64,000 bases of DNA from Flavobacterium suncheonense GH29-5 = DSM 17707 (GCF_000430025.1 NZ_KE387022.1:20474-84473); one strand, 5' to 3'. Numbered from the stretch's first letter, positions 43,623 to 51,444 are shown. A program made the numbers and translations. The notes: a model not told the origin generated them from the letters alone.

Positions 43623-43660
43623 AAGAATCGTTAAGTTTTGAATTTAACGATTCTTTTTTT
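43623..43660 (+). terminator. rho-independent terminator
   Basis: AAGAATCGTTAA and TTAACGATTCTT form a 12-bp stem around GTTTTGAAT followed by a T run, just after the CsbD-like stop. Confidence 0.85.
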
Positions 43661-43840
43661 AATGCTTTAACAAAGCGATTGAGCTTCCTAAAACAAAAGA
43701 TAACCACCAAACTACAAACACACAAAAACGGTACGTACAAATATGCTTTAACACCGTTAAAATTACCACCGAAAATTAAACAGTATAAACGATATACCGG
43801 TTATACACAAATTAAATACAATAAATTAAATACAATTATC

Positions 43841-43993
43841 ATGGGCAATCTACTTTATACAATAGCAGTGATACTACTGATTATTTGGGCAGTAGGCTTT
43901 TTCGGGTACAGTGCCGGAAATCTTATTCACATTCTGCTGGTTATTGCAATTATAGCAATATTACTACGACTCATACAGGGAAAAAAAGTATAA
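43841..43993 (+). CDS. lmo0937-like small membrane protein
   Basis: A 50-residue membrane protein, MGNLLYTIAVILLIIWAVGF then AGNLIHILLVIAIIAILLRL. It has the L-x-T-I-A-V-I-L-x-I-I-W-x-V-G-F motif of the lmo0937 family and parallels the minus-strand gene at 37734-37898. The frame is open 54 codons upstream, but this segment has no homology. The next gene (YtxH) starts 19 bp downstream. Confidence 0.78.
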   Translation: MGNLLYTIAVILLIIWAVGFFGYSAGNLIHILLVIAIIAILLRLIQGKKV

Positions 43994-44012
43994 ATAATTA
44001 AATAAAAACATC

Positions 44013-44249
44013 ATGGAATCAGGTAAAGTTATGTTGGGAATATTAGGAGGCTTGGCCGCCGGTGCCTTGTTAGGCGTTTTATTTGCTCCAGCTAAAGGAT
44101 CAAAAACAAGAAAAAAAATACTCAAAAAGGGTAAAGACTATAGCGATAGCCTCAAACACAATATTGAAGAAGTCTATAAAGATGGTATAACGAAATATGA
44201 TGGGTTACTTTCTGATGGAAAGGAAAAAATTGCTGAACGTGACGTTTAA
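44013..44249 (+). CDS. YtxH-domain protein
   Basis: A 78-residue protein with a short N-terminal glycine/alanine-rich membrane segment (LGILGGLAAGALLGVLFAP), the YtxH signature AP-x-KGSKTRKKILKKG and an amphipathic helix after it. YtxH proteins are membrane-associated and stress-linked. It lies 19 bp after the lmo0937-like gene; both probably form one unit ending at the terminator at 44305. Confidence 0.85.
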   Translation: MESGKVMLGILGGLAAGALLGVLFAPAKGSKTRKKILKKGKDYSDSLKHNIEEVYKDGITKYDGLLSDGKEKIAERDV

Positions 44250-44304
44250 CTTTTCAAACTACAACAACTGGTTTCAAAAATATGTTTTGCTGAGTAATGA
44301 AAAT

Positions 44305-44333
44305 AAAAAATCGTATTTATTACGATTTTTTTA
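44305..44333. terminator. bidirectional terminator
   Basis: AAAAAATCGTA and TACGATTTTTTT form a stem around TTTAT between the convergent YtxH and outer-membrane protein genes; it overlaps the latter's stop codon. Confidence 0.8.
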
Positions 44334-46166
44334 TTGATACGGCACCAGTAACGGTTTGGCTATTTCAAATTGCTGCAATACAAAATCGTAGGTTCTTATG
44401 GTGTTGGTTTTAAATTCAGATCCTGCATCCACGGGAAGATTCGGATAGTAAGAGAAAGAAAACTGAAAGGCATTAAAAACAAGATAGTCATTGCTGATGA
44501 TGAATCCTGCTCCCAGTTGTGAATAAATTCTACTGTTTTTAAAACCACTGTGCGCCTGCCCCAGTGCGCCTGCAGTGAAACTCAGATAAGGGTTTAACCG
44601 GAATCCTAAAAGCTGCCAAGGGGAATACCCTTGTGTTTGAAAGGTTAGCAGGAAACGTTTGGTCCCGAAAAGCGTTTCGTTATTAAAACCTCGTATTCCC
44701 GGATTTTCATTTAAAGTAAGCCTGTCCGAATTGGAATCTAAACGATTGGCACCAAGAATAAGCTGGGGTTTTATAAAAAGCCGGAACCTCCAGTTTCTCA
44801 TTTTATATAAATTAGTAAAATATACCGAGTTGAAATTCAGCGCACCTTGTATGGTTTTCGATTCTTTAAAAAATGTTCCGTATTCCATGCTGCCGCTTAA
44901 ATATCCGAATTTATAATACTTGCCCATTGCGAACCGGGCCCCGCAATAGAATTTATAAACACCATTCTTCCGCTGATAGCCCGACGTGATATTGTACAGT
45001 ATGCCCGAGGCAACATCTTCAATAATATTGTAATTGAATATGAATTTGTCCTGGGTGAATTTACGGGATGAAATTCCTATACTGATCAGGTATAAATTTT
45101 CATTGGAAAAAATGCCTAAGCTGTCACTAAATACTTCGGGTTTCTCCAGATAATTTTTGGTATGGTACCGAACACTTGTAATCAAATTGGTAACTCTTTC
45201 CAATTCGGCATCGCCTTTAAAGATTCGGAATGCATGTCCGGCCCAGTAATCCTGAGATATGTATTTAAAATTCTGATCCTGTGCCCCCAGATTCGTATCA
45301 AATACGGTTTCTTTTATGTACTGTTTGTCTAAATACACGCCCGCTCCCCAACGGGCATAGGGTGAAAAAAACGGGCGCTCAATATTCACGGACTTTTCGT
45401 AATAGCCTTCCAAATCAACTTTGTATACAAATGTGGATCGGATAAACGTATTGAAAATACTGGGGATGGTGTAACTGGCATTGTAGCCGTTTCTGCTGCT
45501 GTTATGGGCATTTTGGTATTCATTTGAAAACTCATGTCCCATTCCTAAAACATTTCTTTCCGTTATATCAAAAGTAGTTTTTGAGGAGGACACTGAAAGA
45601 ACCGGAATTAAACTCCACGAGTCTAAAACCCGTACGTAAACATCAACCGAATCCGGATGCTCCGAGAGTAATTCGGTAGTAATCTTTACCGCTCTCACAT
45701 AACGCTGGCTTCTGATTAACCGCTCGGATTCTTTCGCTAACAAGGAGTCTAAGCGGGTGTTCTCTTTTAGTAAAAGTATATTCCTAACAGTCCAGCTACG
45801 GGTTTTCATATGCAATGAATTACCTGCTCTGGCGACATATGGTTTGGGCCGTGCAGTGCTGTCTGTTTCGGAATAACCAAAGGGATCGAGGGTTATAATG
45901 TTAATCTTCCGTATTACTTTCCCTGCACTTTGTGCATATTCCTGTTTTTTGATTTTATGCAGGGCAATGTTCCTTAGCTCCTGCTTGGCAACCGGTTCAA
46001 AAATTAATTTATGCAAAAAATTACTGAACTTTCTTTTCTTGGAATATTGCTCAATATCACGATACATTTTAGAGCTGTCACTAACTTTCGGATTGTCTTG
46101 AGCAGGCAGGGTATGATAACTGAAAAGTACCAGAAAAATCAATATCAGATTATTTTTTAAAAACAT
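44331..46166 (-). CDS. BamA/TamA-like outer-membrane beta-barrel protein
   Basis: A 611-residue outer-membrane protein. A signal peptide (NNLILIFLVLFSYHTLPAQ) precedes a periplasmic part with one or two POTRA-like modules (VIRKINIITLDPFGYSE, LLLKENTRLDSLLAKESERL, VRAVKITTELLSEHPDSVDV) and a C-terminal barrel of amphipathic strands (YNASYTIPSIFNTFIRSTFV, RFRLFIKPQLILGANRLDS). The ATG at 46166 is preferred over an upstream TTG because a -7 box overlaps the latter and AAAAAGG precedes the ATG. It probably belongs to the surface-antigen/D15 group; substrate unknown. Confidence 0.7.
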   Translation of the reverse strand: MFLKNNLILIFLVLFSYHTLPAQDNPKVSDSSKMYRDIEQYSKKRKFSNFLHKLIFEPVAKQELRNIALHKIKKQEYAQSAGKVIRKINIITLDPFGYSETDSTARPKPYVARAGNSLHMKTRSWTVRNILLLKENTRLDSLLAKESERLIRSQRYVRAVKITTELLSEHPDSVDVYVRVLDSWSLIPVLSVSSSKTTFDITERNVLGMGHEFSNEYQNAHNSSRNGYNASYTIPSIFNTFIRSTFVYKVDLEGYYEKSVNIERPFFSPYARWGAGVYLDKQYIKETVFDTNLGAQDQNFKYISQDYWAGHAFRIFKGDAELERVTNLITSVRYHTKNYLEKPEVFSDSLGIFSNENLYLISIGISSRKFTQDKFIFNYNIIEDVASGILYNITSGYQRKNGVYKFYCGARFAMGKYYKFGYLSGSMEYGTFFKESKTIQGALNFNSVYFTNLYKMRNWRFRLFIKPQLILGANRLDSNSDRLTLNENPGIRGFNNETLFGTKRFLLTFQTQGYSPWQLLGFRLNPYLSFTAGALGQAHSGFKNSRIYSQLGAGFIISNDYLVFNAFQFSFSYYPNLPVDAGSEFKTNTIRTYDFVLQQFEIAKPLLVPYQ

Positions 46167-46183
46167 TGCCTTTTTAAGTATCA

Positions 46184-46191
46184 AAATTACA
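46184..46191 (-). promoter_or_regulatory. -7 box of the barrel-protein gene
   Basis: TAATTTTG on the minus strand, 18 bp upstream of the chosen ATG, fits TAnnTTTG. No clear TTG box is seen at the usual distance. Confidence 0.4.
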
Positions 46192-46222
46192 AAATAAACA
46201 TATAAAATACTGTATATCTGTG

Positions 46223-46272
46223 AATTATGAAAAATATACTTCGCATTCTATAACTTAATATACCTACATTTA
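46223..46272 (+). promoter_or_regulatory. 21-bp direct-repeat promoter 6 (variant)
   Basis: AATTATGAAAA (46223-46233) and CATTCTATAAC (46244-46254) keep the 21-bp offset. The candidate -7 box TACATTTA (46265-46272) lies 10 bp, not 20 bp, after the second element, that is one helical turn closer. The small secreted gene starts at 46302. Confidence 0.4.
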
Positions 46273-46301
46273 TAGTGTACTAATATTAAAAAACAGCAAC
46301 T

Positions 46302-46649
46302 ATGAAAACTACCTGTATACTAGCAATGGCCTTTTTATTTTCATTAAATTTTCAGGCACAAAATGTAAACGTTCAAGAAACGAACAAGACTACAGTTACC
46401 ACTGTAAAAAATTCTGAAGGGGATAAAAAATTCACGAAAAATGAAAAAATCCGGGAAGTGCAGAATATAGAATTAAACGAAGTGAAACCAAATACCCGAA
46501 ACACAGATATGAAGGAATCACCCACTACGACCTCCGATGGAAAAGAAAACCCCGTGGGCAAAACCGGTTACAATTCGCGCGATAACCAAAGTAGCGAAAC
46601 TTGGCGCTACGGAAGCCAGTCCGTTCCCTACTATGAACAACAACATTAA
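46302..46649 (+). CDS. small secreted protein with a substituted C-terminus
   Basis: A 115-residue protein with a signal peptide (ILAMAFLFSLNFQAQ) and a charged, low-complexity mature part (VQETNKTTVTTVKNSEGDKK, then NEKIREVQNIELNEVKPNTR). From about residue 77 (position 46533) onward the reading frame runs antisense through the N-terminal half of an MFS transporter gene, so its last 35-40 residues are unlikely to be native. The gene thus appears truncated and fused at a rearrangement junction. Function unknown. Its promoter region carries the repeat pair at 46223-46254. Confidence 0.55.
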   Translation: MKTTCILAMAFLFSLNFQAQNVNVQETNKTTVTTVKNSEGDKKFTKNEKIREVQNIELNEVKPNTRNTDMKESPTTTSDGKENPVGKTGYNSRDNQSSETWRYGSQSVPYYEQQH

Positions 46650-46922
46650 ATAAATAAGAAGTTTTTTTCTGGGAATGCGGCTGGTTAAAGCGGTTAAAAC
46701 AGGCGCTCCGATGGCAACCCCGATGGCATATAAACTGACTAATAATCCAGCTGACGGAATACTGATGTTTAAATCGGAAGCTACGGTGGGTAAAAGGCCA
46801 ACGATAACAAATTCGGTAGTTCCAATTCCGAAAGCACTGATGGTTAAGGCTAATAAAGCGGCCGGTATCTTTTTGGTTGTACTGCTTGCGGTGGCAGTAG
46901 GTGCATACGCTGTCGATTTCAT
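46518..46922 (-). pseudogene. truncated MFS transporter (N-terminal third)
   Basis: 134 residues that begin like the drug/sugar efflux MFS group: IPAALLALTISAFGIGTTEF, VIVGLLPTVASDLNISIPSA, IGAPVLTALTSRIPRKKLLI and finally ARIVTGFAHGVFFSIG. Intact members have about 390 residues and 12 helices; here the homology stops right after FFSIG at about 46533, followed by GRSG and a stop. The rest of the gene has been lost at a junction with the small secreted gene. A Crp/Fnr-type site and regulator gene lie upstream. Confidence 0.75.
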
Positions 46923-46998
46923 ATTTGTATTGCTTAAAATTAACAGTACAAAGTTCCGTCGTCCAGCCTTTGCAGACGATGAGGTACATCAACATTTT

Positions 46999-47018
46999 AG
47001 TGTGAGGTAGATCACACT
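46999..47018. promoter_or_regulatory. Crp/Fnr-type palindrome
   Basis: AGTGTGA-GGTAGA-TCACACT is a perfect inverted repeat with 7-bp arms and a 6-bp centre, the same layout as the TGTGA-N6-TCACA site of enterobacterial CRP. It lies between the Crp/Fnr gene and the MFS start, 77 bp before the latter. Confidence 0.6.
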
Positions 47019-47030
47019 TTTGGGCTGGTT

Positions 47031-47597
47031 TTAGAATCGGCTTAAGGTTTCCCGGGTTACGCCAAGATAAGCAGCCAGTAGTTTTTTGGGTACGCGCTGA
47101 ATGAGTTTCGGCATTTTCTTGATGAGGTTGTTGTAGCGTTCTTCGGCGGTTTCGGTAAGCAGGGATAGGATGCGTTGCTGCAAGGCGATGTACCCGTAAT
47201 GCGATTTAATACGGAAGAAATGGTTCAGCTTCGGGATTTCATGACACAGGTACTCGCGGTCTTCCCATTTCAGACAAAAAAATTCGGAATCTTCGATGCA
47301 GTCAATGATAATGGTAGCGGGCACTTTATTCTGAAAGGCGTTGAAATCGCTGGTCCAGTACTGTTCCATGGCAAACTGCAGGATGTGTTCTTTACCGTTG
47401 GAATCTATTGCATAGGCTTTGGTCAGTCCTTTGATAATCCAGTATTCACAAGGCACTAACTGATCTTTCTGGATTAAAAACTGATGTTTTTTCAAAGACT
47501 TGTACGTGAAGCGCTGAGCCACCACGTCCCATTCCTCATCGGTTAAGACGCAGATTTCTTCTATGTGTTTACGGAGTAATTGGTAATGCTGTTCCAT
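47031..47597 (-). CDS. Crp/Fnr-family transcriptional regulator
   Basis: A 188-residue regulator. The N-terminal cyclic-nucleotide-binding-like domain is seen as LKKHQFLIQKDQLVPCEYWI, then GKEHILQFAMEQYWTSDFNA. The C-terminal winged helix ends LIQRVPKKLLAAYLGVTRET LSRF, where the recognition helix is the last element. The sensor domain lacks the cAMP-binding residues of true Crp. The adjacent TGTGA-N6-TCACA palindrome and MFS gene downstream suggest it controlled that transporter, which is now truncated. Confidence 0.88.
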   Translation of the reverse strand: MEQHYQLLRKHIEEICVLTDEEWDVVAQRFTYKSLKKHQFLIQKDQLVPCEYWIIKGLTKAYAIDSNGKEHILQFAMEQYWTSDFNAFQNKVPATIIIDCIEDSEFFCLKWEDREYLCHEIPKLNHFFRIKSHYGYIALQQRILSLLTETAEERYNNLIKKMPKLIQRVPKKLLAAYLGVTRETLSRF

Positions 47598-47730
47598 AGT
47601 TTAAAAGTATTTCAAAAACTGCGGGTTTACAAGTTTCCTGAAGAAAAATTGTTTTAGCTCTAATGGAATTCATCTAATAAATAACACCAAAAAAGAACAA
47701 CTAAAAACAAAACGTTCATCAAAGCACCAC

Positions 47731-47893
47731 GCGACCTAGAACGCGCAACCGTTAAGAAAATTTCAAAGGTTTACGTTAAGAATAATCCGTTGTCTGACCG
47801 AAGGGAGTTCGGATAATTTAGGAAACCTTTGAAATTTTTAGGTGGAGCGTTCAAGTCTTGATCTTTTGTTTCTTTTGTATCAAGACAAAAGAA
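47731..47893. repeat. dispersed intergenic element, copy C (inverted)
   Basis: Inverted relative to copy B. The 16-bp arms AAAATTTCAAAGGTTT (47757-47772) and AAACCTTTGAAATTTT (47823-47838) are perfectly complementary, although their sequence differs from the arms of copy B. The central CCGAAGGGAGTTCGG and the end TCAAGACAAAAG are shared. The remaining DNA to 48127 shows no credible gene. Confidence 0.65.
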
Positions 47894-48127
47894 AGATATA
47901 ATATAAAAAAGATATAATATGAAATTATAAACATATGCAAGTAACCGTTCAGCTTAAAATCAAAAAAACTACATTGAAATTCACAATCAGAAGTCAAAAA
48001 AACACCCTCCTTTATACGCTGAGCCTTCCGTTTTCCGTTATAGTATAATAGCGCAACCGAACAATGACAAATTGTATTGAACAGTTGCAACTTCAAGGAG
48101 TAAGACAAAATCTAAAAACTTGACAAG

Positions 48128-48340
48128 ATGAGACGTTTGATAAGAGAAGAGTTAGTCAGAAAAGGAGTCCGCAGTATCTTTGACGAAGGAGAAATCTATT
48201 ATTTTGTTACAGACATTAGAGAAAAAATGCCGGAATGCAAAATAGATTCCGATAAGATCGTCAGAATTCCCGGAGGAGAATTAGTCGTAGAAGCCCAATA
48301 CGTCACCTATCTTACCGATTTTGACAAAAACAGGAGATAA
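48128..48340 (+). CDS. small hypothetical protein
   Basis: A 70-residue soluble protein, MRRLIREELVRKGVRSIFDE then GEIYYFVTDIREKMPECKID and GGELVVEAQYVTYLTDF. It has a helix-strand-helix layout with natural residue usage and no overlapping rival frame. Family unknown. It could be a small regulator or the antitoxin-like part of an unknown pair, but nothing specific supports that. Confidence 0.5.
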   Translation: MRRLIREELVRKGVRSIFDEGEIYYFVTDIREKMPECKIDSDKIVRIPGGELVVEAQYVTYLTDFDKNRR

Positions 48341-48404
48341 AGTACCGATAAGGCATAGATAAAGCATAGATAAAGCATGGATAGTGTATGGATAAAGCAT
48401 GAAA
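48339..48404. repeat. 11-bp tandem repeat, six imperfect units
   Basis: AAAGTACCGAT, AAGGCATAGAT, AAAGCATAGAT, AAAGCATGGAT, AGTGTATGGAT, AAAGCATGAAA. It begins at the stop codon of the small gene at 48128 and ends before the promoter of the next gene. Confidence 0.7.
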
Positions 48405-48501
48405 AAAGTTGTTTTGCAAATGTATGCGTCCTAAGCAGAAAAAGATTACTTAAATAACGTTAATCCAAACACTTCCCTCATGCCGGGTTGTTTCTTTTCC
48501 T

Positions 48502-48509
48502 TAACTTTG
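48502..48509 (+). promoter_or_regulatory. -7 box of the 2'-5' RNA ligase-like gene
   Basis: TAACTTTG lies 21 bp before the ATG at 48530 and decides against an in-frame start at 48488, which would be upstream of the promoter. Confidence 0.45.
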
Positions 48510-48529
48510 TATTTTCCAGAAATGTGTTT

Positions 48530-49084
48530 ATGCAAAATCTGTATTCCATAGCAATTTCACCACCGGAAGAAGTAATCGCGACTGTTAAAAACATGAAGGA
48601 GGATTTAAACAAAGAGGTGGGCTGGTTCAACAGTAAGAACTCGTTGGCGCATATTACCATAAATGAGTTTAAAACGTCGGAATTACAGTTGGAGAACATT
48701 AAAAAACAGCTTACCTACATCTGCAACGGCTTCGAACCGATAAAAGTGCATCTGAACCATTTTGGCAGTTACGACAACGGCGCATTCTACATTGCCCCGG
48801 ATGCCTGTTCGAAAATGGGACTGAAAGCCATCATGAAGCACTTAAACAATTCGCTGTGTATAGCCGATAAAAAAACCAGCAGCGATCCGCATATGTCGGT
48901 GGCGCGGCGTCTGTCTCCGGAGGCTTTGGGAAAAGCTAAAGAGCTGTTTGATGAAGTAGACCTCAACTTTACCTGCGACCATGTGGTCATCCGACAGTTT
49001 AACCCTAACATTAAACAGTTTGAGATTATAGACCGGATACCTTTTAACAACAAACCTGCTTATTCACAAGGAAGATTCTTTTAA
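48530..49084 (+). CDS. 2'-5' RNA ligase/phosphodiesterase-family protein
   Basis: A 184-residue soluble protein of the 2H phosphoesterase superfamily, with two H-x-(T/S) motifs: LAHITINEF near residue 42 and DPHMSVARR near 123. These enzymes act on 2'-5' phosphodiester or cyclic-phosphate ends of RNA; the substrate here is unknown. The start at 48530 (MQNLYSIAISPPEE) is favoured by the -7 box at 48502. The gene is followed 14 bp later by a DUF1398 gene. Confidence 0.78.
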   Translation: MQNLYSIAISPPEEVIATVKNMKEDLNKEVGWFNSKNSLAHITINEFKTSELQLENIKKQLTYICNGFEPIKVHLNHFGSYDNGAFYIAPDACSKMGLKAIMKHLNNSLCIADKKTSSDPHMSVARRLSPEALGKAKELFDEVDLNFTCDHVVIRQFNPNIKQFEIIDRIPFNNKPAYSQGRFF

Positions 49085-49098
49085 CAACCAATCCCATT

Positions 49099-49488
49099 AT
49101 GTTTACTATTGATCAGATTAAAGCGGCTCATTCCAAAGTAAAAAGCGGTGCTGATTTCCCGAATTATGTACAAGACCTAATCAGGCTGGGCGTAACTTCC
49201 TATGATACTTATGTGAAGGACGGTCATGCCGATTATTACGGGAAAAATGATTACACGACCTCTTCGGAACCAAAATATGAAGCGTTAAGCATTTCAGAGG
49301 AAAGCAATGTAAATCAATTTATTAGTGATCTGAAAGCCCACCAGCAAGGCAAAACCGATTATCCGACTTTCTGCAGTGACTGTGCAAAATCAGGTGTAGC
49401 CAAATGGATTGTAAACATGGAAAAAATGACCTGTACTTATTACGATACATCAGGTAAGGAAGTATTAGTGGAAAACATTCCGCAGTAA
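49099..49488 (+). CDS. DUF1398 (YbcV-like) protein
   Basis: A 129-residue soluble protein of the DUF1398 family: MFTIDQIKAAHSKVKSGADF, YVQDLIRLGVTSYDTYVKDG, FCSDCAKSGVAKWIVNMEKM. Family members are found in many bacteria; no function is established. It starts 14 bp after the 2'-5' RNA ligase-like gene, so the two are probably co-transcribed. Confidence 0.85.
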   Translation: MFTIDQIKAAHSKVKSGADFPNYVQDLIRLGVTSYDTYVKDGHADYYGKNDYTTSSEPKYEALSISEESNVNQFISDLKAHQQGKTDYPTFCSDCAKSGVAKWIVNMEKMTCTYYDTSGKEVLVENIPQ

Positions 49489-49503
49489 ATCGGGTTTAAA
49501 CGA

Positions 49504-49881
49504 TTAGTACCATTTCCCGTCTACATAATACCACTGCTCCCCTGCTTTTTTAAAAGTAGATTTCTCATGGTGCGTGTGCGGCTGTAAGTTGCGGTCAAGA
49601 TAGTACGCTTTAAATTCCACTATGTTTTCGGTGGCTTCCACTATTTCCAGTTTTACCCAATGGTTTTCGGTGGCAAACGCCAGTATGTCTTTTCGGTTAT
49701 GGTACTTTCGGGTGGAAAGATGGGTAGTTGCCAACAGATAATCGGCATTTTGAACACAATAAGCAGCATAACGCGAACGCATTAAAGCTTCGGCAGTTGG
49801 TGCTTTTGCTTTCCCCAGAATGTAAGGTTCACAACATTCGGCAAAAGCCTTTCCGGAATTGCAGTAACAGGAAACACTCAT
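49504..49881 (-). CDS. YchJ-family SEC-C protein
   Basis: A 125-residue soluble protein. The N-terminal SEC-C-like zinc motif is CYCNSGKAFAECCEPYILG, followed by APTAEALMRSRYAAYCVQNA and the YchJ core (NHWVKLEIVEATENIVEFKA). The C-terminus HEKSTFKKAGEQWYYVDG completes the NTF2-like fold of this family. Function unknown. Its start overlaps the stop of an upstream 70-aa gene by one base, so it is translationally coupled. Confidence 0.85.
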   Translation of the reverse strand: MSVSCYCNSGKAFAECCEPYILGKAKAPTAEALMRSRYAAYCVQNADYLLATTHLSTRKYHNRKDILAFATENHWVKLEIVEATENIVEFKAYYLDRNLQPHTHHEKSTFKKAGEQWYYVDGKWY

Positions 49882-50093
49882 TATCCGTTAATCTTCTGAT
49901 GCAACTGGTTTAACAATACCTGATATTTGCTTACTTCGATTAGCTGTTCGTCTTCTTCGGCATGATCTAACAGTTCGTCTAATAATTCACTAGCATCAAC
50001 CAATTTGTTGTTCGCAGCTTTAAGGTCTTTGGCGGCTATTAAATCGATTACCTGTTGTACGGTTATTTGGAGTTCGGTGAAGTTGATGCCCAT
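49881..50093 (-). CDS. small helical protein coupled to ychJ
   Basis: A 70-residue acidic, helical protein (MGINFTELQITVQQVIDLIA, then LVDASELLDELLDHAEEDEQ). No family recognised. It directly precedes the YchJ-type gene with a one-base overlap, which supports it as real. Upstream lies dispersed element copy D. Confidence 0.65.
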   Translation of the reverse strand: MGINFTELQITVQQVIDLIAAKDLKAANNKLVDASELLDELLDHAEEDEQLIEVSKYQVLLNQLHQKING

Positions 50094-50184
50094 AGCTAAG
50101 TATTTTCTGCAAAACTACAAAGATAATACCTATTCCGATAACGCGGATTTGCAATCCGTGGATAATATTTTCTTCTTTAATTCT

Positions 50185-50302
50185 TTTCTTTTGTCTTGAT
50201 ACAAAAGAACAAGACGGAGAACACTACATCTAAAAATTTAAAGCACTGCCTAAAATCTCCGAACTCCCTACGGTCAACAGCAGATATTTCTTAACGAAAT
50301 CC
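50185..50302. repeat. dispersed intergenic element, copy D (truncated)
   Basis: Carries TCTTTTGTCTTGATACAAAA, TAAAAATTTAAAGCACTGCC, and CCGAACTCCCTACGGTC as in copies A-C, but the right half is missing and is replaced by the CCCTTAT array that follows. Confidence 0.6.
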
Positions 50303-50416
50303 CTCATCCCTTATCCCTTATCCCTTATCCCTTATCCCTTATCCCTCATCCCTCATCCATCATCCATCATCCCTTATCCCTTATCCATCATCCATCATCC
50401 CTTATCCCTCACCTCT
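50303..50416. repeat. heptanucleotide CCCTTAT array
   Basis: Many units of CCCTTAT with scattered CCCTCAT, CCATCAT variants on the plus strand. It joins element copy D on the left and runs up to 33 bp before the YdjM-type gene. Confidence 0.75.
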
Positions 50417-50448
50417 CACTTTCCAACAAATCTCACTACATTTACACC

Positions 50449-51444
50449 ATGGATTCACTAACCCAAATAGTTTTAGGAATAGCCGTTGCCGAAGTATGTG
50501 CCGGAAAGGAACTAAAAAACCGTACCTTCCTTTACGGAGCTATTTTGGGAACCATTCCGGATCTGGATGTAATGGTCGGGAAATTCCTGAACCCGGTAGA
50601 CAGTGTGATGATTCACCGGGGGCTGAGCCATTCGTTGTTGTTTCATATATTGCTCTCCTTTCCGTTGGGCTGGCTGATTACGCGGTTTGAGAACAGTAAA
50701 GTCGGATTCCGAAAAGCGGCTTTGATGTCATTTTGCTGCCTGTTCACGCACGCACTGTTGGATTGGTTTACCACCTGGGGGACACAATTGCTTTGGCCGT
50801 TGCCGCATCGTTTTTCTTTGAAAACCATTTTTGTAATCGATCCGCTTTATACGCTGCCGTTCATTTACTTTTTAATCCGGGTATGGAATGCGAAGGAAAC
50901 AGCGCTTCGTTATAAATTTGCTATGAAAGGATTAATCGTAAGCAGTAGTTACCTGCTGTTGTCCTGTGTCATTAAACTGTATGCCTTGCATCAATTCAAA
51001 GAAGCTGCCACCGCACAAAAAATTGACTATACTGAAATTATTGTAAAACCGAGTCCGTTCAACCTGATTTTGTGGAACGCTAATATCGATACTAAAGACG
51101 CTTATCTGATGGGCGATTATTCTCTTTTCGATAGTAAACCGATAACCTTTCAGCAGTACACTAAAAAACCAGAACTGGAAGCCCAATTACAAGACAACCC
51201 CGATTTTGAAAAGCTGAAAAAAATAAGTGAAGGCTGGTATCTTGTAACCGAAACCAACGGAACGCTGTCCTTAAACGATTTACGCTTCGGTCTGATAGAC
51301 GAAAACCCGAAAGCTCCCCGGTTCGCGTTCAGTTACCAGTTCGTAAAAGGAAAACAAGGGTTGCACGCCGTTGAAGCGCCAAGAGAACGCGGCGATGCTA
51401 AAATGCTGCTTTCCAAAATGGTTACGCGATTGAAAGGGAACTAA
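50449..51444 (+). CDS. YdjM-type membrane-bound metal-dependent hydrolase
   Basis: A 331-residue membrane protein of the YdjM/DUF457 type: MDSLTQIVLGIAVAEVCAGK, TIPDLDVMVGKFLNPVDSVM, IHRGLSHSLLFHILLSFPLG (the HRG-x-SHS motif), FCCLFTHALLDWFTTWGTQL. Histidine and aspartate residues of these motifs form the putative metal site. The C-terminal 140 residues are a soluble domain. Substrate unknown. A near-leaderless -7-like box (TACATTTA, 50437-50444) precedes it. Confidence 0.85.
   Translation: MDSLTQIVLGIAVAEVCAGKELKNRTFLYGAILGTIPDLDVMVGKFLNPVDSVMIHRGLSHSLLFHILLSFPLGWLITRFENSKVGFRKAALMSFCCLFTHALLDWFTTWGTQLLWPLPHRFSLKTIFVIDPLYTLPFIYFLIRVWNAKETALRYKFAMKGLIVSSSYLLLSCVIKLYALHQFKEAATAQKIDYTEIIVKPSPFNLILWNANIDTKDAYLMGDYSLFDSKPITFQQYTKKPELEAQLQDNPDFEKLKKISEGWYLVTETNGTLSLNDLRFGLIDENPKAPRFAFSYQFVKGKQGLHAVEAPRERGDAKMLLSKMVTRLKGN

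Noticed and set aside
46525..46995. 156-codon minus-strand frame overlapping the MFS fragment
   Set aside because: It is in another frame of the MFS coding strand and its protein is rich in C, H, R and S, as expected of a shadow; the MFS reading has clear homology.
47851..48108. 85-codon minus-strand frame
   Set aside because: Begins in plain intergenic DNA and runs into dispersed element copy C; composition is not protein-like.
50303..50416. Possible CRISPR array at the CCCTTAT repeats
   Set aside because: The units are directly adjacent 7-mers without spacers; this is a microsatellite. No CRISPR array or cas gene is seen in the window.
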